In this document: positions 9,329 to 18,849 of the stretch, piece after piece
Numbering within the stretch: position 1 is the first letter of the stretch
How the letters are laid out: each line of letters begins with the position of its first letter
Assembly: GCF_011516755.1 (NCBI RefSeq)
Contig: NZ_WOSY01000002.1
Coordinates: 247,034-311,033 of the forward strand
DNA: 64,000 bases
Direction of reading: 5' to 3'
Source: Acetobacter conturbans
GTDB lineage: Bacteria; Pseudomonadota; Alphaproteobacteria; Acetobacterales; Acetobacteraceae
Made by a program: the position numbers and the translations under genes
The notes under the pieces: generated by a model
The model's input: only the letters and a program-made list of their open reading frames with translations
Told to the model about the DNA's origin: nothing
Databases searched by the model: none

Positions 9329-10222
9329 ATGCGGGTGCGCCGCCTGACCCGGTTATTTCTTTCTTCCACCGTTTTTCTGGGAATTTCCGGCTTTGCTTCG
9401 GCCAGCCATGCCGATAGCGGCACGGAGCAGACACTTGTCGACAAGGCCACGCTGGCAGTTCAGGACATTTTCACCGGCGCAAAGACAAGCGACCGCGTCT
9501 ATCGTTACCTTGCCAAATCCCGCGCCGTGATGGTCTGCCCGTCGATCTTCCATATGTCGATCGGCATCGGTGGTTCGAATGGTGGCTGTCTGCTGCTCTC
9601 CCGTGATGCACGCGGCTCCTGGTCAGACCCGGCTTTCTACCGGCTGAGCGGTGGTTCCGTCGGCTTGCAGTTTGGCGTCCAGTCATCGGAAATGATGTTT
9701 TTCGTGATGACGGATCGTGGGTTGCAGGCGCTTCTGGACAGCCAGTTTCAGTTCGGGGCGAACGCGGCGGCCTCATTCGCGACAATGGGCAGCGGCATTG
9801 AAAGCGGCACGGCGGGCCGGTCGAACACCGACATCATGGCGATCCAGAAATCGGAAGGTCTGTTTGCCGGGGTTTCACTGGGTGGCTCTAAGCTGACGGT
9901 CGATAGTGACGCCAACCGGGCTTATTACAACCAGATCGTCGGGCCTACAGAAATCGTCATCTCAATGCGGGTAAACAACGCTGGCGCGGACCCATTGCGG
10001 GAGATCCTGACGCGCTACAATACGGCTGCAGGTGCGGCGGCAACAGCCACGTCGACGGTCGGAAGCGCGAGCACCGGTGCAGGCACGACCGCCAGTGGCG
10101 AAGCACAGCTGACGCCCTACAACAGCGCGCCCGTCGTCAGCAGTGCGAGCGGAGTCCAGAGCCAGTCTCTGGCGCCGATCAAATCCCAGTCGCTCTCCGC
10201 CGCAAAATCTCACGGCTACTGA
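9329..10222 (+). CDS. SYLF (Ysc84-type) lipid-binding domain protein, exported
   Basis: 297 residues with a Sec signal peptide (basic MRVRRLTR, hydrophobic LFLSSTVFLGISGF, cleavage near ASHA-D). Residues about 40-230 are a SYLF domain: ARAVMVCPSIF-like strand, a GIGGSNGGCLLLSRD glycine-rich stretch, and the FFVMTDRGLQALL segment followed by a glycine-rich region. SYLF domains bind phosphoinositides in eukaryotes; bacterial exported members are of uncertain role. The C-terminal 60 residues are low-complexity Ala/Ser/Thr/Gly and may be disordered. A purine-rich ribosome site (ACAGGAGACTCGC) precedes the start. Confidence 0.85.
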   Translation: MRVRRLTRLFLSSTVFLGISGFASASHADSGTEQTLVDKATLAVQDIFTGAKTSDRVYRYLAKSRAVMVCPSIFHMSIGIGGSNGGCLLLSRDARGSWSDPAFYRLSGGSVGLQFGVQSSEMMFFVMTDRGLQALLDSQFQFGANAAASFATMGSGIESGTAGRSNTDIMAIQKSEGLFAGVSLGGSKLTVDSDANRAYYNQIVGPTEIVISMRVNNAGADPLREILTRYNTAAGAAATATSTVGSASTGAGTTASGEAQLTPYNSAPVVSSASGVQSQSLAPIKSQSLSAAKSHGY

Positions 10223-10256
10223 TCGCCAGCCTGACTCCTGAGGTGCCCGGTTCCCG

Positions 10257-11342
10257 TCAGGGTGACGGGGCGCCCCCGGAGACACCATCCTGCATCTTGC
10301 GCAAGGCGGCGACATTGCGGTTGTGCTCATCCAGCGAGCCCGCGAAATTATGACCACCATTGCCTGTCGCCACGAAATAGAGATCGTCGCCCGGCGCAGG
10401 ATGCGCCACGGCCTGTAAAGCCGCCCCACCCGGCGAACAGATCGGTCCCGGCGGCAGGCCCGTCACCATGTAGGTGTTGTAAGGGCTTGGGGTCATCAGA
10501 TCGCTGTGCGTAAGCGGTCGACCCAAGGCTCCGGCTCCATTGTTCAAGGCAAAGATGGTGGTCGGATCTGACTGAAGCTTCATTCCAAGTTTCAGCCGGT
10601 TGAGAAAGACCCGCGCAATATGCGGCCGCTCGTCCGGGAGACCCGTTTCTTTCTCGACAATCGAAGCCAGCGTCACAAGCTGGGCCGGATCCGTAAGCGG
10701 GATGGTCTGGTCCCGTCCCTGCCATATCGCATCGACTTCGCGACGCATGGCGTGCTTCATCCGCTCTGTCAGGGCCACCCGATCCGTATCGCGGAGATAG
10801 CGATAGGTTTCAGGCAACACTTCCCCTTCGCCCAACTCTTCAGCCGTGCCTTTCAGAAAGGGAGCCGCACTGATGATTGTCAGAATCTGGCTTGCTGTCA
10901 GCCCTTCCGGAATGGTGAGCGGATGCAGGACGGGCCGACCGTGGCGCAGGACCGACAAGATATCCCGCATCGACGCATGAGCGGGAAAGAGCAGCTCCGC
11001 CGCATGGAGTTGGCCTTCCCTGTGCGTCAGGGGAATTGCGGCGCGAAAGACGAACGTATCGACCGCATCCGTAGAAAGCGCCTGCCCCTGCTGGAGCGCG
11101 GCAATGGTACTGGCGTACCCCCCGTGCGGAATGACCAGCGCCGTGGCTTCGGGCAGAGGTCCCGGCATCGTGTATCGCCACCATCCTGCGCCGACCGCGC
11201 CTGCGCTGGTCACTGCCGCCGCAAGAAACAGACCGCCCGCCAATCGCCCCCAACGGAAGCGTTTGGTCTGCTTTCCGCTCTTTTTTGCAGGCTTCGCCTT
11301 CTTCAAGCCGGAACCGCTTTCACCGACCAGTGGGCGGTCCAT
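10257..11342 (-). CDS. mltG: Endolytic peptidoglycan transglycosylase MltG
   Basis: 361 residues. MltG cleaves nascent glycan strands at the inner membrane and is thought to set glycan length. The N-terminus is basic and cytoplasmic, followed by one membrane segment (about 34-54). A LysM-like region and the YceG domain follow. The catalytic Glu lies in ASIVEKET (about Glu230), followed by the typical FLNRLKLGMKLQSDPT and PSPYNTYMVTGLPPGPI stretches. The ATG start at 11342 lies 40 bases inside the end of the epimerase gene, so the two are probably cotranscribed. MltG is often beside fabF or tmk elsewhere; neither is here. Confidence 0.92.
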   Translation of the reverse strand: MDRPLVGESGSGLKKAKPAKKSGKQTKRFRWGRLAGGLFLAAAVTSAGAVGAGWWRYTMPGPLPEATALVIPHGGYASTIAALQQGQALSTDAVDTFVFRAAIPLTHREGQLHAAELLFPAHASMRDILSVLRHGRPVLHPLTIPEGLTASQILTIISAAPFLKGTAEELGEGEVLPETYRYLRDTDRVALTERMKHAMRREVDAIWQGRDQTIPLTDPAQLVTLASIVEKETGLPDERPHIARVFLNRLKLGMKLQSDPTTIFALNNGAGALGRPLTHSDLMTPSPYNTYMVTGLPPGPICSPGGAALQAVAHPAPGDDLYFVATGNGGHNFAGSLDEHNRNVAALRKMQDGVSGGAPSP

Positions 11343-12181
11343 TCCTGATGCGGCTCAACATGCACCAGCCCCGGCTTGTCCCGGAACTCGCCTGAAAAAC
11401 CGTGCGGCGTGGCATATCCCTGCCACGGCTCGATGCACAGGAAATGGGCGCCGGGTTTTGTCCACACGCCAAGCTCCGGAAAGCCGTGCCATGACAGGCG
11501 CAGGCCAGTGTGGCCCGGTCGTCCGAACACAACGGACCGGCTCCTGATACGATCGAAAATGATAGCGTCTTCGTGGAACAGATCGTCGCGCAGCGCGAGC
11601 TTTCGCCCTTCAACCGGTGTGGCGCGTGCGGCAGGATCGAGCAGTCCCTTTTCAAGGCGACGGATCGGTTCCGGCTCCGCTTCCTCAAAGAGCAGGCTGT
11701 AGTCTTCACGCCGGTCCCCGTCATGGAGAGGCCAGCGGAAGGCCGGATGCGCACCAAGCGAGGCAGGTAGCGCCCTGCCCTCCTCCATGTTTCGCAGTGT
11801 ATAGGTGACGGTCAGTTCACCATCGGCGATCTGATAGGCCAGCCAGAGCCGGAACCGGAACGGAAATATCTTCAGGGACTGTTCGTCCGCTTCCAGCTCC
11901 AGCACACAGCCAGCCGGCTTGCGTTCCACCCAGCGAAACGCCCGGTCTCGCGCGAACCCATGCTGGGTCATACGGTAATTCTTGCCGTCGATCGTCGCCT
12001 CATCCCTTGGCAGCCGACCGACAATGGGGAACAGCACGGGCGAATGACGCTGCCAGGCTGAACCAGCATCCCACAGAACGTCGGCGCCATCAGACAATCG
12101 CAGTGCTACAAGCTCCGCGCCCTGCGCTGAAACGGCTGCGGTCAGGGCATCGTCACCAAACGTATGAATCTCTGCGGTCAT
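11303..12181 (-). CDS. Aldose 1-epimerase family protein (LacX-like)
   Basis: 292 residues from the ATG at 12181. A GGAG ribosome site seven bases upstream decides the start; the open frame continues upstream to 12271 through a strong hairpin and is discounted. The galactose-mutarotase fold is indicated by the N-terminal AAVSAQGAELVALRL, PVLFPIVGRLP (about 47-57), GFARDRAFRW with the first catalytic His just before it (QHGFAR), and GAHPAFRWPL carrying the second. It probably interconverts sugar anomers or acts on hexose-6-phosphates; the substrate is not known. Its last 40 bases overlap the start of mltG. Confidence 0.8.
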   Translation of the reverse strand: MTAEIHTFGDDALTAAVSAQGAELVALRLSDGADVLWDAGSAWQRHSPVLFPIVGRLPRDEATIDGKNYRMTQHGFARDRAFRWVERKPAGCVLELEADEQSLKIFPFRFRLWLAYQIADGELTVTYTLRNMEEGRALPASLGAHPAFRWPLHDGDRREDYSLLFEEAEPEPIRRLEKGLLDPAARATPVEGRKLALRDDLFHEDAIIFDRIRSRSVVFGRPGHTGLRLSWHGFPELGVWTKPGAHFLCIEPWQGYATPHGFSGEFRDKPGLVHVEPHQEWTAHWSVKAVPA

Positions 12182-12190
12182 TACGGGTCT

Positions 12191-12224
12191 CCGGAATCTT
12201 CCCTGTTTTATAGGAAGATTCCGG
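12191..12224. terminator. Strong hairpin between ppk and the epimerase gene, touching the epimerase ribosome site
   Basis: A 12-bp perfect inverted repeat (CCGGAATCTTCC, 12191-12202, and GGAAGATTCCGG, 12213-12224) with a 10-base A+T loop. Read on the minus strand it follows ppk and comes directly before the epimerase start at 12181. The last bases of its 3' arm form the GG of the GGAG ribosome site. No T-run follows, so it is a doubtful rho-independent terminator and may instead hide the ribosome site or protect a processed end. Confidence 0.5.
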
Positions 12225-12248
12225 AAAATCCGCAAAATGGAAGACAGC

Positions 12249-14600
12249 TCAGTCGTCAAGAAGCCGGTCACGGGGCGGCTGTGCGGCGCGACCGGTAATA
12301 TCGAGAGCCGCAGACCCTCTCCCCGACAGGGACGGGTGCGTCATGAACCACTCATGCGCCGAGAAAGGCTTGGTGCCCGGATCGAGCCGTCGCCATACGC
12401 CGTTCTTCTCCAGAATCCATGACTGGAGATTGTCCTTGAGGTCCGTGACCATGATCTGGTCGAGAACCTGCGCGTGCACCGTCGGATTGGTGATCGGGAC
12501 CAGGCTCTCGACACGCCAGTCCATGTTGCGGGTCATCCAGTCGGCTGAGGAGATGAACACCTTGGCAGAACGCGATGGCAGGCGATGGCCGTTGCCGAAC
12601 GCATAGATGCGCGCATGTTCGAGGAAACGTCCTACAATCGACTTGATGCGGATATTCTCGGACAGGCCCGGCACACCCGGACGCAGGCAGCACATGCCGC
12701 GCACGACGCCCATGATCTTCACGCCTGCGCAGGATGCCTCGTACAGCTTGTCGATCAGCTTCGGATCCACAAGCGCATTCATCTTCAGCCAGATCTGACC
12801 CGGCCGCCCCTGACGAACATGCTCGATCTCCGCGTCGATGAGATCCTTGAGCGTCTTGCGACATGTCAGCGGCGAGAAGGCGATGGCCTCCATCTTCGCT
12901 GGCATCGCATAGCCGGTGACATAGTTGAACAGCCGCGCCGAATCGCGGACCAGTTGCGGATTGCAGGTGAAGAAGGAGAGATCCGTGTAAATCTTGGCCG
13001 TGATCGGATGGTAGTTACCTGTTCCGAAATGCGCGTAGGACCGGACCGTCCCGCCTTCCCTGCGCACGACAAGACTCAGCTTGGCATGTGTCTTGAGGTC
13101 GGAGAAACCGAACACGACCTGGACGCCCGCCGCTTCGAGCGCACGGGACAGACGGATGTTCGCTTCTTCATCGAAGCGGGCACGAAGCTCGACCATGGCC
13201 GTGACCGACTTGCCAGCCTCGGCGGCCTCGATCAGCGCTTTCACGATCGGGCTGTCGCGCGACGTGCGATAGAGCGTCTGCTTGATGGCGATCACGTTCG
13301 GGTCGAGCGCAGCCTGCCGCAGGAACTGCACCACCACGTCGAAACTTTCGAACGGGTGATGGACGATCAGGTCTTTCGCCCGGATCGCCGCGAAACAGTC
13401 CCCGCCATAATCCACGATCCGCTCCGGAAAGCGTGGTGTGTAAGGAGGGAACAGCAGATCGGGACGGTCATCGACGATCATCTGTTTCAGATCGACCACA
13501 CCGATCATACCGGAATGAACGGATACTTCCTCAGGTGGCAGGTCCAGTTCATCGACGATGGCGTCAGCCAGTTCACGGGGAACCCGTTCCTCCATGTCCA
13601 CATGGATGACCACGCCGCGCCGACGCTGTTTCAGGGCCGTCTCGTAAGACCGGACCAGATCCTCCGCTTCGTCCTCGAACTCGACATCGGTGTCACGAAT
13701 GACGCGCACCATGCCGCCTTCCTCCACGGCCAGCCCCGGATAGAGCCGGTCGATGCAGAGAATGATGAGATGCTCCAGCAGCACGAATCGGACGGCTGGC
13801 GGCTTGCCCGGAGGTGACGGCAGGCGGACGAACCGGTCAACCTGCGCTGGCAGCAGGATCAGCCCGTTCATGACGAACAGGCCGGTTTCCTCCGAAACCA
13901 GCCGCAGGCCAAGCGCCAGCCCCATGTTCGGAATGAACGGCAGCGGGTGCGCGGGATCGACGGCCAGTGGCGTCAGGACCGGAAACACGCGGTCCATGAA
14001 ATAGTCAGAAAGCCACGCGTGATCCGCGTCGTCGAGTTGCTCCAGACCACACAGCGTTACACCGGCTTCCTCGAGAAGCCCCCGCAGGTGAATCCAGATA
14101 CGCTGCTGCTCGCTGAACAGGCGCACGCAGCGTTCACGGACCGCGGCAAGCTGGAGCGCGGGCGTGAGGCCGTCCGGCGAGAGGGAAATAAGTCCTTCGC
14201 GCACCTGCCCGACAAGTCCGGCGACGCGCACGGAATAGAATTCATCGAGATTGCTAGCGCTGATGGAAAGAAAGCGCAGGCGTTCAAGCAGTGGGTTGCG
14301 GGGATTGTCCGCTTCCTCGACCACGCGCTGGTTGAAGGCAAGCCAGGAGAGTTCACGGTTGATGAAACGATCCGGCGAAGTGGCCGTGATTTCGACCGGC
14401 GGCGCAGCGGTCTTCCGGCTACGAGAGGTCGTTCCCGAAGATGTCGTCAGGGCTTTCGCAGCTGTGGTTTTCCGACGTGAACGGGGCGTTCTTGTCGCCG
14501 CCGGTGCACGCGTTCCCTTCACGCGACGGCCAACACCTCCCGTTTTACTCCCTTCCTGCTCAGACAATTGGCTCTCCCGATGCGGCTGTAATCCAGCCAT
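12249..14600 (-). CDS. ppk1: Polyphosphate kinase 1
   Basis: Reversible polymerisation of the ATP gamma-phosphate into polyphosphate. 783 residues, longer than the usual 690-720. The conserved part begins near 79 ([15 protein letters not shown]) and continues with [17 protein letters not shown]. The two active-site His residues are in [11 protein letters not shown] (about 506, autophosphorylated His in E. coli) and [11 protein letters not shown] (about 523). The first 77 residues are rich in Thr, Ala, Lys and Arg without fold signals; no clear ribosome site precedes the start at 14600, so a later non-ATG start is possible. A single gene between HdaA (upstream, same strand) and the epimerase. 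Confidence 0.95.
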   Translation of the reverse strand: MAGLQPHRESQLSEQEGSKTGGVGRRVKGTRAPAATRTPRSRRKTTAAKALTTSSGTTSRSRKTAAPPVEITATSPDRFINRELSWLAFNQRVVEEADNPRNPLLERLRFLSISASNLDEFYSVRVAGLVGQVREGLISLSPDGLTPALQLAAVRERCVRLFSEQQRIWIHLRGLLEEAGVTLCGLEQLDDADHAWLSDYFMDRVFPVLTPLAVDPAHPLPFIPNMGLALGLRLVSEETGLFVMNGLILLPAQVDRFVRLPSPPGKPPAVRFVLLEHLIILCIDRLYPGLAVEEGGMVRVIRDTDVEFEDEAEDLVRSYETALKQRRRGVVIHVDMEERVPRELADAIVDELDLPPEEVSVHSGMIGVVDLKQMIVDDRPDLLFPPYTPRFPERIVDYGGDCFAAIRAKDLIVHHPFESFDVVVQFLRQAALDPNVIAIKQTLYRTSRDSPIVKALIEAAEAGKSVTAMVELRARFDEEANIRLSRALEAAGVQVVFGFSDLKTHAKLSLVVRREGGTVRSYAHFGTGNYHPITAKIYTDLSFFTCNPQLVRDSARLFNYVTGYAMPAKMEAIAFSPLTCRKTLKDLIDAEIEHVRQGRPGQIWLKMNALVDPKLIDKLYEASCAGVKIMGVVRGMCCLRPGVPGLSENIRIKSIVGRFLEHARIYAFGNGHRLPSRSAKVFISSADWMTRNMDWRVESLVPITNPTVHAQVLDQIMVTDLKDNLQSWILEKNGVWRRLDPGTKPFSAHEWFMTHPSLSGRGSAALDITGRAAQPPRDRLLDD

Positions 14601-14655
14601 CTGTTTATAAAAAAACGCTATGCGTACGTTCCATCGTATGAGCGCTTCCTACGCT

Positions 14656-14667
14656 TGTCATATGACA
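14656..14667. promoter_or_regulatory. Perfect 12-bp palindrome upstream of ppk
   Basis: TGTCATATGACA is centred about 60 bases upstream of the assigned ppk start, in the 120-base gap after hdaA. Half-site TGTCA recalls one unit of a PhoB box, but PhoB sites are direct, not inverted, repeats, so this is only a candidate site for some dimeric regulator. Confidence 0.3.
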
Positions 14668-14720
14668 TTTTTGGAAAGAACAGCATCCGGACGCCATTCC
14701 GGCACATCTGCGAGGGATGA

Positions 14721-15404
14721 TCAGCCTGAAAAACCGTCCTCGTGCATCGCTGCGAGCACGCGGGACGCGGCCGCACGATCAAGGGGCTGCGCTGTCGCCA
14801 GCGTGACGACATCGATCCGCCGCACTGCCTCCTCAATGGCCACGGCCTCACGCGGAAGACGGTGGAGGAGCCAGTCGGTCACATGCCGGGAAACGACAAG
14901 CTGCCGCTCCGCCAGAAGACGCAGCATCAGCCGGTACAGCAGCACATCCTCCGCCGCCCCCACTTCCACCACCATCGTCGCCCGGAGGCGGCTGCATAAA
15001 TCGGGGAGCGAGACCTGCCACCGTCCCGGCGGCGTGCGCGCAGTCATCAGCAAGGGGATCTGCCGTTCCTTCGACGTGTTGATGATCCGCAGAAGCGCCA
15101 GTTCATCCACGCCGTGATCAGGTAACGCATCCAGCGCCAGGGCGCAGGGCGACTGTTCCACCAGCGTCGCGACATCGGGCAGTCCATGCTCCGCATCCAC
15201 GATCAGCGCATCCTGCCGCTGGCCCCAAAGCCGCAGCAGATGCGTCTTGCCGCGCCTCGGGCCGCCCCACAGAACAAGACGACCATCCGACCAGCTTTTC
15301 TGCGCATCGCTGGCGAACAGCCACGTCCGCGCGGCCGCATTGGAACGCGCGCCGACAAATCCGGCCTCGTCAAAGCGTCGCTCGTGCCGAAAAGGCAGGG
15401 GCAT
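14721..15404 (-). CDS. hdaA: HdaA/Hda-like DnaA homologue (regulatory inactivation of DnaA)
   Basis: 227 residues from the ATG at 15404, preceded by GGAAGAGG; upstream in-frame starts reach into the purM promoter region and are discounted. The protein is a DnaA-type AAA+ domain without the DNA-binding domain IV. Visible: an N-terminal clamp-binding-like QMPLPF just at the start, the P-loop GGPRRGKTHLL (about 47-57), and the LPDLCSRLRA sensor region. In Caulobacter, HdaA with the beta clamp stimulates ATP hydrolysis by DnaA. The Walker B acidic pair is not obvious (ALALDALPD), which is common in the family. Divergent from purM. Confidence 0.82.
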   Translation of the reverse strand: MPLPFRHERRFDEAGFVGARSNAAARTWLFASDAQKSWSDGRLVLWGGPRRGKTHLLRLWGQRQDALIVDAEHGLPDVATLVEQSPCALALDALPDHGVDELALLRIINTSKERQIPLLMTARTPPGRWQVSLPDLCSRLRATMVVEVGAAEDVLLYRLMLRLLAERQLVVSRHVTDWLLHRLPREAVAIEEAVRRIDVVTLATAQPLDRAAASRVLAAMHEDGFSG

Positions 15405-15555
15405 CTGCCGTGCCTCTTCCGGCTTTCCGTCCCCGGAACCGAAGGGGCCGGAGCGTTCTGGATCACAAACCTGTTCCGTCACCGCTATGCGCGCCGCCTC
15501 GCCTGCCGTAATAGAGTGCTGATCTCTCCGATACCGCAAAAGACGAGCCGAAGCC

Positions 15556-16638
15556 ATGAACGCATCCACCCCGGACACCTCATCTCAGGGCCTCACCTAT
15601 CGTGAGGCTGGTGTGGACATCGAAGCGGGCGACGCCCTTGTCGAGGCCATCAAGCCCGCCGCCAAGGCAACCACCCGCACGGGCGTGATGGGGGGCCTCG
15701 GTGGTTTCGGGGCACTCTTCGACCTGAAAGCCGCCGGTTTTTCCGATCCGGTCCTCGTCTCCTGCACCGATGGTGTCGGTACCAAGCTGAACCTCGCCAT
15801 CGACAGCGGACTGCATGATACGGTCGGCATCGACCTCGTGGCCATGTGCGTCAACGACCTTGTCGTGCAGGGGGCGGAGCCGCTGTTCTTCCTCGACTAT
15901 TTTGCGACCGGCAAGCTCGCGGTCGAAGACGCCAGCAAGGTCGTGCGCGGCATTGCCGAAGGCTGCCGCCTGTCCGGCTGCGCCCTTGTCGGTGGTGAAA
16001 CGGCCGAAATGCCGGGCATGTATGCTCCCGGCCACTATGACCTCGCCGGTTTTTCGGTCGGTGCGGCGGAACGCGGCAAACTCCTCCCCGGCACCATCCG
16101 CCCCGGCGATGCGCTGATCGGTCTCACATCCAGCGGCGTTCATTCCAACGGGTTCTCGCTGGTTCGCCGTATTCTGGAAAAGTCAGGCCTCACCCTGAAC
16201 GATGCCGCTCCCTTTGCCCCCGGCCAGACCGTTGGCGAAGCGCTGATGACGCCCACCCGTCTCTATGTCTCTCAGGTGCTCGCCCTGCACCGTGAAGGGC
16301 TGCTGAGCGGAGCGGCTCACATCACCGGCGGCGGCCTGCCGGGCAACCTGCCGCGCGTTCTCCCCAACGGCACCAAAGCCGTGATCGATGGACCGTGGAC
16401 CCCGGCTCCGGTGTTCGGCTGGCTGGCGACGGCAGGCGGTGTCTCGACGGAAGAAATGCTGCGTGTGTTCAATTGCGGGATCGGCATGGTGCTCATCACC
16501 CCGAAACCCGACCTCGTCATGGCGCGCCTGAGCGAAATGGGTGAAACGCCCGTCGTGCTCGGCCAGATCGAAGCTGCGGAAAGCGATACTGCGGCACCGC
16601 TTGAAATGACGATTTCACCGGATTTCAGGCACGCCTGA
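15556..16638 (+). CDS. purM: Phosphoribosylformylglycinamidine cyclo-ligase (AIR synthetase)
   Basis: 360 residues, full length. It closes the imidazole ring in de novo purine synthesis (FGAM + ATP to AIR). Family text is clear: [45 protein letters not shown], the [26 protein letters not shown] core, [12 protein letters not shown] and the [15 protein letters not shown] loop. purN starts 12 bases downstream, the usual alphaproteobacterial purMN pair. The promoter must lie in the 151-base gap shared with hdaA. Confidence 0.97.
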   Translation: MNASTPDTSSQGLTYREAGVDIEAGDALVEAIKPAAKATTRTGVMGGLGGFGALFDLKAAGFSDPVLVSCTDGVGTKLNLAIDSGLHDTVGIDLVAMCVNDLVVQGAEPLFFLDYFATGKLAVEDASKVVRGIAEGCRLSGCALVGGETAEMPGMYAPGHYDLAGFSVGAAERGKLLPGTIRPGDALIGLTSSGVHSNGFSLVRRILEKSGLTLNDAAPFAPGQTVGEALMTPTRLYVSQVLALHREGLLSGAAHITGGGLPGNLPRVLPNGTKAVIDGPWTPAPVFGWLATAGGVSTEEMLRVFNCGIGMVLITPKPDLVMARLSEMGETPVVLGQIEAAESDTAAPLEMTISPDFRHA

Positions 16639-16650
16639 GGATTGTTGACT

Positions 16651-17277
16651 GTGACCGTTCGCAAGACCCCCCTCGCCATCCTCATCAGCGGTCGCGGGAG
16701 CAATATGCGCTCCCTGATCGCGGCCTGCGCCGAGCCGGATTTCCCGGCCCGCGTGGTGCTGGTACTGAGCAATAAGGAAGACGCGCCGGGGCTGGATTTC
16801 GCTCGGCAGGCGGGATTACGGGCGGAAGCCGTCCCGCACAAGCCGTTCGGCAAGGACCGCAAGGCGCATGAGCGCGCGATTGATGCGCGCCTGAAAGAGG
16901 CTGGCGCGGAGTTCATCTGTCTCGCTGGCTATATGCGCCTGCTGACGCCCTTTCTGACGGACGCATGGGCGGGGAAGATGATCAACATTCATCCCAGCCT
17001 CCTACCCCTCTTCCCCGGCACGCATACGCATGAACGGGCGCTTGAAGCGGGCGTGCGGGTGCATGGTTGCACAGTGCATCATGTGACGGCGGGCATGGAT
17101 GAAGGACCGATTATCGCTCAGGCGGCTGTGCCCGTGTTTCCACGCGAGGATACAGCGGACGCCCTCGCTGCACGGGTGCTCGCGCAGGAGCATGTGCTTT
17201 ATCCGGCAGCGCTTCGGCTGGTGCTGGGCGTTAAAAGCGACACCGTGGAAAAGAACACATCACTGGTCGTTGTGTAA
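16651..17277 (+). CDS. purN: Phosphoribosylglycinamide formyltransferase (GAR transformylase)
   Basis: 208 residues from the GTG at 16651. A TGAGG ribosome site at 16636-16640 has normal spacing to this GTG and poor spacing to the TTG codons at 16642 and 16645. The folate-dependent enzyme transfers a formyl group to GAR. Visible: AILISGRGSNM P-loop-like phosphate site, AGYMRLLTPF, and the catalytic set Asn-His-Asp in INIHPSLLPLFPG and HHVTAGMDEGPIIAQ. Pairs with purM. The last residues (EKNTSLVVV) run a little beyond typical family ends. Confidence 0.96.
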   Translation: MTVRKTPLAILISGRGSNMRSLIAACAEPDFPARVVLVLSNKEDAPGLDFARQAGLRAEAVPHKPFGKDRKAHERAIDARLKEAGAEFICLAGYMRLLTPFLTDAWAGKMINIHPSLLPLFPGTHTHERALEAGVRVHGCTVHHVTAGMDEGPIIAQAAVPVFPREDTADALAARVLAQEHVLYPAALRLVLGVKSDTVEKNTSLVVV

Positions 17278-17305
17278 TTACAGGAATACCACTCGTTTCC
17301 TGTAA
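17278..17305. terminator. Hairpin directly after purN
   Basis: TTACAGGAA (17278-17286) and TTCCTGTAA (17297-17305) pair perfectly over nine bases with a 10-base loop, starting one base after the purN stop. No T-run follows; a transcript-end role is inferred from position between convergent genes. Confidence 0.45.
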
Positions 17306-17316
17306 GATGTTACCAT

Positions 17317-17361
17317 GTATTGGCTTCCGGATTGCCAGATTACAGGTCCGGAAGCCAATAC
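17317..17361. terminator. Second, stronger hairpin between purN and lpd
   Basis: A 15-bp perfect inverted repeat (arms 17317-17331 and 17347-17361, loop 15 bases) sits ten bases from the lpd stop. Being symmetrical it can form in transcripts from either strand, so it probably ends or protects the pdh operon message and the purMN message. There is no clear U-tract on either side. Confidence 0.55.
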
Positions 17362-17370
17362 ACTTATCAA

Positions 17371-18780
17371 CTAGAAATGCAGCGCCCCGTCATAGGCGGC
17401 AAGAACTGCTTCATGCATCGACTCAGAGATCGTCGGATGCGGGAAGATGGTTTCTTTCAGTTCCGCTTCTGTCAGTTCGCCACTACGGGCGATGACGTAG
17501 CCCTGAATCATCTCAGTCACTTCCGCGCCGATCATGTGCGCCCCGAGCAACTCGCCGGTTTTGGCGTCAAACACCACCTTCACCAGCCCTTCCGGCTCAC
17601 CCATGGCGATGGCCTTGCCGTTACCGATGAACGGGAAGCGGCCGACGCGCACTTCGTGACCAGCCTCTTTCGCTCTGGCTTCCGTATAACCAACGGAGGC
17701 AACCTGCGGACGGCAGTAGGTGCAGCCCGGAATCTTCGTGACATCAATCGGATGCACATGCTTTCCGGCAATAGCTTCCACGCACATGACGGCCTCGTGG
17801 CTCGCCTTGTGCGCCAGCCAGGGAGCACCGGCCACGTCACCGATGGCGAACACGCCCGGCTCACCAGTGCGGCAGAGATCGTCGGTCACGATATGGGTGC
17901 GATCCACGACAATCTTCGTGCCCTCAAGCCCGATATTCTCGACGTTGCCGACAATACCAACCGCTGAAATCACCCGATCAAACGTGAAGGTTTCTTTCTT
18001 GCCAGCCGCTTCGATCTCGACCGACACATCCTTGTCGGACTTCTTCAGCGTGCCGAGCTTCGCGCCCGTGAGAACCTTCATTCCCTGCTTCTCGAAAGCC
18101 TTACGAGCCAGATCGCTGATTTCCTCGTCTTCAACCGGCAGAACGCGATCCGCGACCTCTACCAGCGTCACTTCGGAACCCATGTTACGATAGAAGGAGG
18201 CGAACTCGGTGCCAATCGCGCCGGAGCCGATCACCAGCAGGCGCTTCGGCAGTTCGTCAGGCACCAGCGCCTCGCGGTAGGACCAGACGAACTTGCCGTC
18301 CGGCTCCAGTCCGGGCAGCGTCCGGGCGCGGGCACCGGTTGCCAGAATGACGTTCTTCGCGGTCAGCGTGATGGATTTTCCATCCTTCAGCGCCACTTCC
18401 ACCTTGCGCTTCTTGCCATCTGTTCCGGCCAGTTTCGCAAACCCGTCGAAAACCGGCACCTTCGCCTTCTTCAGCAGATGTCCCACACCACCCGAAAGCT
18501 GCTTCGACACAGCGCGCGAACGGCCCACCACCTTCTGGAAATCGAAGCGGGGATTGTCCACGGCAAAGCCGAACTGCCCGAGATCATGCAGGAGATGATT
18601 GATTTCAGAAGCGCGGAGCAGCGCCTTGGTCGGGATGCAGCCCCAGTTCAGGCAGATACCGCCCAGATGGCTGGCCTCCACGACTGCAACCGACAGCTTG
18701 AGCTGGGCTGCGCGAAGGGCCGCCACATAGCCGCCGGGACCGCCGCCTACGACAACCAGATCAAAATCAGTGGTGCTCAT
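17371..18780 (-). CDS. lpdA: Dihydrolipoyl dehydrogenase (E3)
   Basis: 469 residues from the ATG at 18780. E3 reoxidises the dihydrolipoyl arm of E2 and passes electrons to NAD+. Visible: FAD-binding VVVGGGPGGYVAALRA (9-24), the redox disulfide in GGICLNWGCIPTKALL (Cys43, Cys48), the NAD-binding LLVIGSGAIGTEFASF, FAIGDVAGAPWLAHKA and the C-terminal HPTISESMHEAV with the active-site His-Glu dyad. Last gene of the pdhA-pdhB-aceF-lpd operon, 69 bases after E2. No N-terminal lipoyl domain is present, unlike some E3 proteins. Confidence 0.97.
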   Translation of the reverse strand: MSTTDFDLVVVGGGPGGYVAALRAAQLKLSVAVVEASHLGGICLNWGCIPTKALLRASEINHLLHDLGQFGFAVDNPRFDFQKVVGRSRAVSKQLSGGVGHLLKKAKVPVFDGFAKLAGTDGKKRKVEVALKDGKSITLTAKNVILATGARARTLPGLEPDGKFVWSYREALVPDELPKRLLVIGSGAIGTEFASFYRNMGSEVTLVEVADRVLPVEDEEISDLARKAFEKQGMKVLTGAKLGTLKKSDKDVSVEIEAAGKKETFTFDRVISAVGIVGNVENIGLEGTKIVVDRTHIVTDDLCRTGEPGVFAIGDVAGAPWLAHKASHEAVMCVEAIAGKHVHPIDVTKIPGCTYCRPQVASVGYTEARAKEAGHEVRVGRFPFIGNGKAIAMGEPEGLVKVVFDAKTGELLGAHMIGAEVTEMIQGYVIARSGELTEAELKETIFPHPTISESMHEAVLAAYDGALHF

Positions 18781-18849
18781 GTGATATTTCCTGATTGAAC
18801 GTCCGTCGGGCGAGCGGTTCATGCCCGCGCCGACGAACGGAACGGCCTG

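Noticed and set aside
12585..13817. 410-codon plus-strand open frame
   Set aside because: It lies wholly antisense to ppk1, has no family resemblance and His/Asp/Arg-rich text typical of reversed high-G+C coding sequence.
14656..14667. PhoB box upstream of ppk
   Set aside because: The half-sites are inverted, not direct repeats with an 11-base period, so a PhoB call is not justified; kept only as a palindrome.
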